Source: Actinomycetes bacterium (GTDB lineage: Bacteria; Actinomycetota; Actinomycetes; Actinomycetales; Microbacteriaceae). Taken from it: 64,000 nucleotides of DNA. The notes beneath the pieces were generated by a model. The model was not told where the DNA came from, did not search any database, and saw nothing but the letters and a program-made list of their open reading frames with translations. Shown in pieces: positions 45,401 through 52,311 of the stretch (position 1 is the stretch's first letter; each line of letters begins with the position of its first letter). The translations under genes were made by a program, and so were the position numbers. Location of the stretch: positions 11,170-75,169 of the forward strand of contig JAEYVZ010000004.1 of NCBI GenBank assembly GCA_023431405.1, written 5' to 3'.

Positions 45401-47155
45401 GGCGATCCGGTCGACGCGGTCAACCGGGTGGCGGCCGATCTCTCGGACGGCGATCCGTCGAACGGAGAGGCCGACGTCGTGATCGCTCTCTTCCACGAAG
45501 GTGCCGGCTTCGGCACCCCGGAAGGGTCCACCCTCGAGGACGAGGTCGCTGACGGCGGTGCGTTCGCGAAGCTGATCACCGAGACGAGCGCCGACGTCGA
45601 TGCGATCTTCACCGGCCACACGCACAAGCAGTACGCATGGTCGGCCCCCGTCCCCGGAGGCGACACCACGCGTCCGGTCGTGCAGACCGGGTCTTACGGG
45701 GCGACGATCGGCGAGGTCGTGCTCTCCATCGACCCCGCCACCGGGGACGTGACATCGCATCGCGAGCGGCTCGTGCCGCGCACGACGACGCCTGCCGACG
45801 AGCTCATCGCGAAGTACCCGCGGGTGGCGGAGGTCGACCGCATCGTGGATTCCGCGATCGCGGCGGCCGAGGAGGTCGGCGACACGGCGATCGGTGAGGT
45901 GTCGGACGACATCACGACGGCCTACGCGGGCGGATCCTTCGTCGACGGCGTCTACACAGGCGGATCGCGTGACGACCGCGCCTCCGAGTCCGCCCTGGGC
46001 AACACCGTCGCCACGATGCTTCGCGACCAGCTCTCCGCCCTCCCCCAGGGTGCGCAGATCGGGGTCACGAACCCGGGCGGCCTGCGAGCCGACCTGTGGG
46101 ACACGCAGGCCGAGTTCGGCGGCGCCGCTGTCGAAGGGCTTCCCGACGGGACGATCTCGTTCTCGCAGGCGAACGCGGTGCTCCCCTTCAACAACACCCT
46201 TGCGCTGGTCACGCTGACCGGGAAGCAGTTCACGACCATGCTCGAACAGCAGTGGCAGCGCAACGCCGACGGCACCGTGCCGCAGCGTCCGTACCTGCAG
46301 CTGGGACTGTCGGACAACGTGTCGTACACGTACGACGCGAGCCGTCCGGAGGGATCGCGCATCACCTCGGTCACGGTCGACGGCGCTCCTCTCGACCCGG
46401 AGGCCACCTACCGCATCGGGACCTTCTCGTTCCTCGCTGCCGGAGGCGACAACTTCCGGGTGTTCCAGGAGGGTGCCGACTACGTCGACACCGGACTCCT
46501 CGACTACGAGGCCTGGATGGACTACATCGCCGACGAATCTCCGCTCGCGCCCGCCTTCGCCAAGCAGGCGGTGCAGGTGACAGGTCTGCCCGAGTCGGTC
46601 GAAGCGGGGGCGACTCTTTCGTTCGAGGTGTCAGATCTCAACATGACCAGTCGGGGTGCCCCCGAGAACACGGCGCTCACCGCCGCATGGGGCGACGTGG
46701 GACTGGGCGAGTTCGAGGTGGTGGAAGGCTCGGCCGACATCACCGTCACGGTGCCGGCGAACGCGCCCGTGGGCAACGGCTCCCTCACACTGACCGCACC
46801 CCAGTCGGGAACCGTCGTCACCGTGCCCGTGACCGTGAAAGAGGGTCAGACGGCGCAGCCGCAGGAGACCACCACGGACCTCGTCGCTCTGCTGCCGGTG
46901 CACATCAATCGACTGCTCCCGACGACGCTCATCGCCTACGTGGACCAGGCGGAAGGGACACCTCACGGTGTCGTCGAGTTCCGCGAAGGCGATGAGGTGG
47001 TGGCCACCGCCACCGTCCGCAGGGGTGTCGCCGCCTTCACCCTCGGAAAGCTCAGCCGGGGCACGCATCGGTTCACCGCGGTCTTCGTTCCCGACGACCC
47101 CACGGTCTCGCTCGGATCGAGCAGCAGAGCCGTCAAGGTGAAGGTCATCTTCTGA
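42407..47155 (+). CDS. Secreted nuclease/5'-nucleotidase with LTD and Ig-like domains
   Basis: Exported protein of 1,582 residues. GTG at 42407 has GGAGAAG upstream and leads into a signal peptide ending near PPATAA. Domains in order: lamin-tail domain (about 30-140); Thr/Pro linker; OB-like region; ExeM/NucH-type endonuclease (about 505-835, with LMEIENSA, NHFKSKG, LAGDFNSYG, SDHDPVLVG); calcineurin-like 5'-nucleotidase (from about 848, with GINDFHGRI, GDNIGASL, GNHEFDRG, TGHTHKQ) and its C-terminal domain to about 1390; a second extension and a bacterial Ig-like repeat at the end. No sorting signal. It probably degrades external DNA and dephosphorylates the nucleotides to recover phosphate and nucleosides. 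A strong terminator follows. Confidence 0.9.
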   Translation: MTNAPSRPSAFHSSRPPIAVATAAIVIAAGLAATPPATAAVSADAAVVISEIYGGGGNSGGAFDRDFIELANVSEETVDLSGWSVQYASATGGSWQVTSLGAIELPPGAQLLVGQAYGDNRSLPGFTADVDAKTALSGTQGKVALVESTTALSGATGIVDLPQVVDFVGWGGATHFAGSAAAPGTSNATSVARGEDLAHTADNAADFAVGAPTPQGLGSGTTPTPTPSPTPSPTESPEPSIVAIAQIQGDGDASPLVGTTVTTTGVVTAHYPTGGLDGYVLQTAGTGGDLDLASHTASDAIFVSAPGATGAVELGDTVEVTGTVAERSGLTQLVVAPGGATVIDDAAAPQPASVAWPRSAAARESLESMLIAPQGDFTVSNTYATNQYGEVGLAAGDTPLRQPTDVARPGSAEAADVAADNAARAVTLDDGSSTNYLSSGSARLTPAYVSLTEPVVVGASVTFTAPMVVDFRNGLWKLNPTRPLVGDGSGADDVVFADPRTAAPEPVGGDVTLASFNVLNYFTTLGSDDASCVAYTDRFGDGVTVRDGCAQRGAWDAADLERQQAKIVAAINALDASVVGLMEIENSAALGEETDEATATLVAALNAAAGEDRWAFVASSSELPPASEQDVITNAIIYQPAEVSPVGEARALGDQSADGEAFGNAREPIGQVFRPGDGGDSFLFVVNHFKSKGSAGPWPGDADAGDGQGSSNESRVRQATALRDWVTEIRGDVASVALAGDFNSYGQEDPLHVLYDAGYTDVEQHFDVETQSYSFSGLSGSLDHVLLNDAALSRATGADVWNINSGESVALEYSRFRSHGTEFYAPDAYRSSDHDPVLVGMAAEAAPVELTLLGINDFHGRIDTNTVAFAGTVEQLRDAATGPTLFVSAGDNIGASLFASSIAQDKPTIDVLNALELEATAVGNHEFDRGWADLEGRVSELSDYPQLGANVYLAGTDTPALPEYALVEADGLTVGFIGAVTEETPSLVSPAGITSLEFGDPVDAVNRVAADLSDGDPSNGEADVVIALFHEGAGFGTPEGSTLEDEVADGGAFAKLITETSADVDAIFTGHTHKQYAWSAPVPGGDTTRPVVQTGSYGATIGEVVLSIDPATGDVTSHRERLVPRTTTPADELIAKYPRVAEVDRIVDSAIAAAEEVGDTAIGEVSDDITTAYAGGSFVDGVYTGGSRDDRASESALGNTVATMLRDQLSALPQGAQIGVTNPGGLRADLWDTQAEFGGAAVEGLPDGTISFSQANAVLPFNNTLALVTLTGKQFTTMLEQQWQRNADGTVPQRPYLQLGLSDNVSYTYDASRPEGSRITSVTVDGAPLDPEATYRIGTFSFLAAGGDNFRVFQEGADYVDTGLLDYEAWMDYIADESPLAPAFAKQAVQVTGLPESVEAGATLSFEVSDLNMTSRGAPENTALTAAWGDVGLGEFEVVEGSADITVTVPANAPVGNGSLTLTAPQSGTVVTVPVTVKEGQTAQPQETTTDLVALLPVHINRLLPTTLIAYVDQAEGTPHGVVEFREGDEVVATATVRRGVAAFTLGKLSRGTHRFTAVFVPDDPTVSLGSSSRAVKVKVIF

Positions 47156-47162
47156 TGCGGCT

Positions 47163-47197
47163 CACGGAGGGCGGGCGCGTGGCGTCCGCCCTCCGTG
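47163..47197 (+). terminator. Hairpin terminator after the nuclease gene
   Basis: CACGGAGGGCGG (47163-47174), 11-nt loop, CCGCCCTCCGTG (47186-47197): a perfect 12-bp stem 7 nt past the stop, no T-tract. Confidence 0.8.
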
Positions 47198-47237
47198 TCC
47201 CCCACCCCGTGCGGGACAGGGCTCTTAGGCTGACAGC

Positions 47238-47978
47238 ATGGTGACGCAGGTGGTGCTGGTGCACGGCATCCGCACGTCCGCCACGATGTGGCGTTCTCAG
47301 CTCGCTCATCTCGATGCGCGCGGAGTCTCGGCGGTGGCGATCGATCTGCCGGGACACGGGACGCGGCTGGGTGAGACCTTCACGCTCGACGGCGCCTTCG
47401 AGACGATCGACGCGGCCGTCTGCTCTGCAGCCGAACGTGGTCCCGTGCTGCTGGTGGGCCATTCGATGGGCGGCCTCCTCTGCGTGGACTACGTCGGGCG
47501 CGAGTCGCCACCCCCGGTGGACGCTTTCATCGCAGCATCCTGCACCGCCATTCCCCGAGGAGTGGGTCTTGCGACGTACCGCGCGCTCGCGAGGGGCTTC
47601 GACCGCCTGCCCGGGCGCGGTCAGCGTGTCGCTGATTGGGTACTCGATCGCACTCTCCCTCCGGAGACGAGGCTCGACTTCGGGGCGGGCGGGTACGCCT
47701 ACGACGCGCAGGACGTCGCATTGCGGAGCCTCTCGGTGCTCGACCTCCTTGCAGCGCTGCGCCGCATCCGCATCCCGACGTGGTTCATCAACGGCCAGTA
47801 CGATCAGCTGCGCATCAACGAGCGCCTGTTCACGTCGCTGGTCCCCGATGCCGAGCTGATCGTCGTGCCGCGCACGAGTCACCTCGTGACGGCGATGCGC
47901 CCGCGCGTCTTCAATGCGCTCCTGGACGTCGCGCTCGCGACGATCGGCTCACGAGCTGACCAACCGCACGCATCCTGA
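47238..47978 (+). CDS. Alpha/beta hydrolase
   Basis: Cytoplasmic hydrolase of 246 residues. The nucleophile elbow GHSMGG has Ser76; the oxyanion-hole motif VLVHGIR is at the N-terminus; Asp in NGQYDQLRI and His in RTSHLV complete the triad. The substrate is unknown; sequence is closest in style to esterases of the BioH/EstA type. Leaderless start: TAGGCT (47226-47231), 6 nt, ATG. Converges on the MFS gene with 4 nt between stops. Confidence 0.88.
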   Translation: MVTQVVLVHGIRTSATMWRSQLAHLDARGVSAVAIDLPGHGTRLGETFTLDGAFETIDAAVCSAAERGPVLLVGHSMGGLLCVDYVGRESPPPVDAFIAASCTAIPRGVGLATYRALARGFDRLPGRGQRVADWVLDRTLPPETRLDFGAGGYAYDAQDVALRSLSVLDLLAALRRIRIPTWFINGQYDQLRINERLFTSLVPDAELIVVPRTSHLVTAMRPRVFNALLDVALATIGSRADQPHAS

Positions 47979-47982
47979 TCGT

Positions 47983-49233
47983 TCAGCCCCGTGCGAGCGT
48001 GGCTCGTTCGCGTGCGCGCAAGGCCAGCGTCATCGCCCCGCCCAGCACCGAGAGCACGCCGCCGGCGACGAACAGCAGCCAGAAGCCGCCGGCTGCCGCG
48101 ACGAGTCCGGCGCCGATGAGTGGGCCGAGGAGCTGGCCCAGGCTCGCCGCGACATTGACGAGGCCGAGGTCTCGCGCATGGTCGTCCGCGAACGGCAGGA
48201 TGTCGGTGGCCAACGCCAGTCCGACCGACATGTACGCGCCGTAACCGACCCCCAGCAGCGCCGCGCAGCCGAGCGCGGTCACCAGGGAGGGGAAGACCGC
48301 CAGCAGGATCGAGGCGGCGCCCTGGACAAGCGCGGCGGAGAAGACCAACGTCACGCGCCGGCCCGTGCGGTCGGAGATCCGGCCGGATGCGACCGAGGCG
48401 ACCACGACGAAGACCGTGTAGACGACGATGAGCAGGAGCAGCTCGTCCTCGGCGCCGGCGCGGTCGCGGCCGAGACCGTAGAGGAGGAAGAAGAGCAGCA
48501 GGCCGGTGCCGAGGGCGTTGCCCACGTTGACGACGAGGCGCCCGGCGAGCAGCCAGGCGAAGTCGCGATCGCGCAGTCCCGCGGTCCGCTCCCGGAGCGT
48601 GCGTCGAGCGCGGGCGGCGCGGGTGGCATCCGGTGCGGGAGGGTCAGGAAGCAGGAATGCGGCGGTGAGGCCCGCGACGAGGAGGAAGCCGGCCAGGACC
48701 AGGTATCCCGCGACCGTGCCGAGGCCGAGCAGCACGATCACCCCGACACCGACGACGATGCCCACCGCTTGCGACGAGGCGACGACCGCCGACGCCGCAC
48801 CGCGCTGCGCGCTCAGCTGGTCTGCGATCATCGCCGTGAACGCCGCACCCGCCACGGCGGCGCCGATGGAGACCCCCACCCAGGCGGCCCCGACCCCGAT
48901 CGGCCCCCCGGCGACGCTCAGGCAGACCAGCGACGCTGCGGCGACCAGGATGCCGGCTGCCGCCCAGGGGCGCCGCCGTCCGCGACGTCCGCGGGTGCGG
49001 TCGGACAGCCCGCCCGCGATCGGACCGGCGATGACACCTGCGACGCCGCCGACCGCGAGCACGAGGCCGGACCAGACCACTCCCGCGACCCAGCCGTCCG
49101 CGTCTTCGGGGGTGTCGAGCTGGAGAGGGATGAGCAGCTGGAGGGGGGTGAGCTGGATCGTCCACAGTCCCAGCCAGGCGAGGGTGAACAGGACGAACCA
49201 GCGCGCGCCCGCGCGGGGCTGCGATCCCGTCAT
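47983..49233 (-). CDS. MFS transporter
   Basis: Membrane transporter of 416 residues with twelve hydrophobic helices. The cytoplasmic loop GLSDRTRGRRGRRRPW after helix 2 is the MFS signature, in the GPH (glycoside) style, repeated as SGRISDRTGRR in the second half. ATG at 49233 overlaps the beta-glucosidase stop (TCATGA), so transporter and glucosidase are coupled; by context it likely imports a beta-glucoside or related sugar. The substrate is inference. Confidence 0.87.
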   Translation of the reverse strand: MTGSQPRAGARWFVLFTLAWLGLWTIQLTPLQLLIPLQLDTPEDADGWVAGVVWSGLVLAVGGVAGVIAGPIAGGLSDRTRGRRGRRRPWAAAGILVAAASLVCLSVAGGPIGVGAAWVGVSIGAAVAGAAFTAMIADQLSAQRGAASAVVASSQAVGIVVGVGVIVLLGLGTVAGYLVLAGFLLVAGLTAAFLLPDPPAPDATRAARARRTLRERTAGLRDRDFAWLLAGRLVVNVGNALGTGLLLFFLLYGLGRDRAGAEDELLLLIVVYTVFVVVASVASGRISDRTGRRVTLVFSAALVQGAASILLAVFPSLVTALGCAALLGVGYGAYMSVGLALATDILPFADDHARDLGLVNVAASLGQLLGPLIGAGLVAAAGGFWLLFVAGGVLSVLGGAMTLALRARERATLARG

Positions 49234-50585
49234 GAGCGTGCTCGCGCGATGAGGTCGCGATACCACGCGAAGGAGGCTTTGGGCGTTCGCACCGCGGCGT
49301 CATGATCGACATGGACGATGCCGAACCGCTGCGTGAACCCCTCTGCCCATTCGAAGTTATCGAGCAGCGACCACACCGTGAACTCGCGCACATCGACCCC
49401 TGCGCGGATCGCGGCCGCCACCGCTTCCAGGTGCCCAGCGAGGTACTCGATGCGGCGCGTGTCGTCGAGCACGTGGTCCACTTCCGGAGGCTCGGGGAAG
49501 GAAGCACCGTTCTCGCCGATCACCACCGGAGGCAGACGGTCGCCGTAGCGCTCCTTCAATCCTGTGAGAACCGAGGTGAGCGCTGCGGGGACGATGGGCC
49601 AGCCGAATCCGGTGGTCGGCGCCCCCTGACGTTCGGTCAGCGAGAAGGGAATAGGTTCCTCCTCCGCGGCGGCTTCGACCTGGGTCGGGTTGTAGAAGTT
49701 GACGCCGTAGAAGTCGCCGGGCGCTGAGATGAGCGCCAGATCCCCGTCTCGCACGAGCTCATGATCGAGCAGGGCGCCCAGCGAATCGGGATAGCGACCC
49801 AGCAGCACGGGATCGGCGAACAGCTGATTGTGCAGCGCGTCGTAGGCTGCGGCGGCTGCGCGGTCGGCAGACGCCGCGGATGCCGGTTCGACCGCCGTGT
49901 GATTGTTCACGATGCCGACTTCGCCGGCGTCCGCCTCTCGAACGAGCTTCTGCGCTATTCCGTGTGCGAGCAGTTGATGGTGGGCCGTGGGGAGTGCGTC
50001 GAACAGGAGCGTGCGTCCCGGAGCGAGCTCGCCGATGGCGTAGCCCTGAAGGGTGGTCGAGACGGGCTCGTTGATCGTGTACCAGTGGCCGACGCGGTCA
50101 CCGAGCGCGTCGATGACCGCCGCTGCATAGTCGCCGAACCGCTGGGCCGTATCGCGCGAGAGCCAACCGCCTTCCTGCTCCAAGCGTGAGGGCAGGTCCC
50201 AGTGGTACAGCGTCACGAACGGGGCGATGCCTGCCGCCAGGAGCCCATCGACCATGCGTGAGTACTCGTCGAGGGCGCGCCGGTTGACCGCGCCGCGACC
50301 CTCGGGCACGACGCGCACCCAGGAGAGGGAGAATCGGTATCGGTCGACGCCGAGTGCACCCAGAAGCGCGACGTCTTCGCGCCACTTGTGCCAGCTGTCC
50401 GGTCCGGGTTCTGCTTTCGAGGCGTCGAGGATGCGTCCGGGAGTCTCCACGAAGTCATCCCAGATGCTGCGGCCTCGTCCGTCCGCCGTGCGGGCGCCTT
50501 CCACCTGGAAGGCTGCCGTGGCTGCAGACCATCGGAACCCCGGCGGGAAGGCGGTGACGTCGAGGGGGCGCGGGTCTGCGGGCAC
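49230..50585 (-). CDS. GH1 beta-glucosidase
   Basis: Cytoplasmic retaining glycosidase of 451 residues. Acid/base Glu173 is in YTINEPVS and nucleophile Glu358 in VIGENGAS; the N-terminal FRWSAATAAFQVEGA and C-terminal WSLLDNFEWAEGF motifs are complete. It hydrolyses beta-linked glucosides such as cellobiose, probably after import by the overlapping MFS transporter. GTG start with AAGGAG 6 nt upstream. No regulator gene is adjacent. Confidence 0.95.
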   Translation of the reverse strand: MPADPRPLDVTAFPPGFRWSAATAAFQVEGARTADGRGRSIWDDFVETPGRILDASKAEPGPDSWHKWREDVALLGALGVDRYRFSLSWVRVVPEGRGAVNRRALDEYSRMVDGLLAAGIAPFVTLYHWDLPSRLEQEGGWLSRDTAQRFGDYAAAVIDALGDRVGHWYTINEPVSTTLQGYAIGELAPGRTLLFDALPTAHHQLLAHGIAQKLVREADAGEVGIVNNHTAVEPASAASADRAAAAAYDALHNQLFADPVLLGRYPDSLGALLDHELVRDGDLALISAPGDFYGVNFYNPTQVEAAAEEEPIPFSLTERQGAPTTGFGWPIVPAALTSVLTGLKERYGDRLPPVVIGENGASFPEPPEVDHVLDDTRRIEYLAGHLEAVAAAIRAGVDVREFTVWSLLDNFEWAEGFTQRFGIVHVDHDAAVRTPKASFAWYRDLIARARS

Positions 50586-50935
50586 GGCATCTCCTTCGGG
50601 GCGCCTCGTCGCGCCGGGTCCGTCCTGACGACGCCCGTCCTCCGATGGGACGGCCGTCCATGCGGGGCGGTGATGGCATCATCACTGCCTCTGCTTCGGG
50701 TAGGTCGATCATGCCGCAATCCGTGCCAGTCAGCATCCCCTCTCTTTCCGGAGTCCGACGCTTTCGCATCGGCGGCAGCGGACGGCCCCCGCGATGTCGC
50801 GGGTCGACGGGCGAAACCTGGTAGACTCAGGTTTTGGCTTGCGTGTGGGCTTCTCCCTCACACGACCGCCGTGCGACAGCCCTCTCTTGTCACCCGGCAC
50901 ATCCACCGAAACTCCGAACGAAAGAACCGTCGAAC
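50586..50935. other. Divergent promoter region of the glucosidase operon and rpsT
   Basis: Non-coding. It contains the rpsT -10 candidate TAGACT at 50822-50827 and a leader hairpin, CGTGTGGG (50842-50849) with CTCACACG (50857-50864, one wobble pair), about 70 nt before the rpsT start. No LacI-type palindrome for the glucosidase operon was recognised. Confidence 0.45.
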
Positions 50936-51196
50936 GTGGCGAACATCAAGTCGCAGATCAAGCGCAACAAGACCAACGAGAAGGCGCGCGAGCGCAACAA
51001 GGCCGTCAAGAGCGAGCTGAAGACCCAGGTGCGTCGCACCCGCGAGGCCATCGCCGCCGGCGACAAGGCTGCTGCGGAGGCAGCTCTCGCCAAGGCCACC
51101 AAGAAGCTCGACAAGGCCGTGAGCAAGGGTGTCATCCACGAGAACCAGGCTGCGAACCGCAAGTCGGCGATCGCCAAGCAGGTCGCCGCTCTCTGA
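50936..51196 (+). CDS. rpsT: 30S ribosomal protein S20
   Basis: Small basic ribosomal protein of 86 residues that binds 16S rRNA early in assembly. Lys/Arg/Ala-rich helices, VANIKSQIKRNKTNEKARERN at the start and KAVSKGVIHENQAANRKS near the end are diagnostic. GTG start, with only a weak GAAAGAA upstream; S20 in E. coli also uses a non-ATG start and is autoregulated at initiation. A strong terminator follows. Confidence 0.97.
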   Translation: MANIKSQIKRNKTNEKARERNKAVKSELKTQVRRTREAIAAGDKAAAEAALAKATKKLDKAVSKGVIHENQAANRKSAIAKQVAAL

Positions 51197-51207
51197 GCCG
51201 CATCTTC

Positions 51208-51248
51208 GGTGAAGGCCCGTCCCGACAGGGGCGGGCCTTCACCGTTTC
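51208..51248. terminator. Terminator after rpsT
   Basis: GGTGAAGGCCCGTCCC (51208-51223) pairs with GGGGCGGGCCTTCACC (51228-51243), a 16-bp stem with a 4-nt loop and GTTTCC following. It lies between the convergent rpsT and holA. Confidence 0.88.
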
Positions 51249-51270
51249 CCGGGGCGGGGAGAGTGCGTCG

Positions 51271-52302
51271 TCAGGCGCCGTAGGGTGCTCGTGTCGCGAT
51301 GACCGTGACGAGTCGCTCCACCGCGAACACGGGGTCTCGGGACGCGCCTTTGACCTCGGCGTCGGCACGCGCGGCCGCCTGGATCGCCGTGCTGAGCGAT
51401 GCCTCGCTCCATCCGGTCAGGTCGCGGCGGGCGCGGTCGACCTGCCAGTCCTTCATGCCCAGGCGTGAGGCCAGCGCCGAGGCGGGCTCGCGTGACCCTG
51501 CGACCCGCGCCATGGTCCGAAGCTTGGAAGCGATGGCGGCGACGAGAGGCACGGGGTCCGCTCCACTGGCGAGGGCGTGCCGCAGCGTGACGAGGGCGTC
51601 GCCGTACCGACCGGCGATGGCGGTGTCGGCGACGGCGAACGCCGTCGTCTCGACGCGTCCGCCGTAGTAGCGTTCGACCGTCTCTGCGCTGATGTCTCCG
51701 GGTACGTCGGCGATGAGCTGCTGACAGGCGGCGGCCAGTTCGGTGAGATCGTCGGCGAAGGCGCTGACGAGGGCGCGAAGTGCGGCGGGGGCGATGCGTT
51801 TGCGCCCTGCCTGGAACTCGCCCGCCGCGAAATCGAACCGGTCGGAGTCGCGCTTGACGGCGGGGCATGCGATCTCCACGCCACCGCCGGTTCCGGATCG
51901 GATGGCGTCGAGCAGCTTCTTGCCTCGTACGCTCGATCCGGTGTGTCGCAGGATGACGGTGGCGCCGTCTTGTGGAGCTTGGAGATAGGCGAGCGCCTCG
52001 GTCATGAAGGCGTCGGAGCACTTCTCGACGCCTGACACACGGACGAGGCGGGGCTCGCCGAAGAGCGAGGGCGAGGTGAGTGCGAGAAGCGATCCGGATG
52101 TGTAGTCGTCTGCCCGGAGGTCGGAGACCTCAAGGCTCGGGTCTTCCGCACGGAGGAAATCGCGGACTCCGGCGATGGCGCGCTCGGCGCAGACTTCTTC
52201 GGGTCCGGACACGAGGACGATGGGCGCCGGCTGCGGTGAGCGCCAGGAGATCTGCGGGATCGCCGTCGCTGATCGGCTTGCGGTTCTGCGGGGCGTCGCC
52301 AT
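51271..52302 (-). CDS. holA: DNA polymerase III delta subunit
   Basis: Clamp-loader subunit of 343 residues. The N-terminal nucleotide-binding-like domain has LVSGPEEVCAERAI (a degenerate P-loop), then SLFGEPRLVRV, and the C-terminal collar domain follows. TAGGCT (52314-52309) lies 6 nt before the ATG, within the last codons of comEC, so holA likely has its own leaderless transcript as well as read-through from comEA-comEC. Confidence 0.92.
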   Translation of the reverse strand: MATPRRTASRSATAIPQISWRSPQPAPIVLVSGPEEVCAERAIAGVRDFLRAEDPSLEVSDLRADDYTSGSLLALTSPSLFGEPRLVRVSGVEKCSDAFMTEALAYLQAPQDGATVILRHTGSSVRGKKLLDAIRSGTGGGVEIACPAVKRDSDRFDFAAGEFQAGRKRIAPAALRALVSAFADDLTELAAACQQLIADVPGDISAETVERYYGGRVETTAFAVADTAIAGRYGDALVTLRHALASGADPVPLVAAIASKLRTMARVAGSREPASALASRLGMKDWQVDRARRDLTGWSEASLSTAIQAAARADAEVKGASRDPVFAVERLVTVIATRAPYGA

Positions 52303-52311
52303 GGCTCAAGC

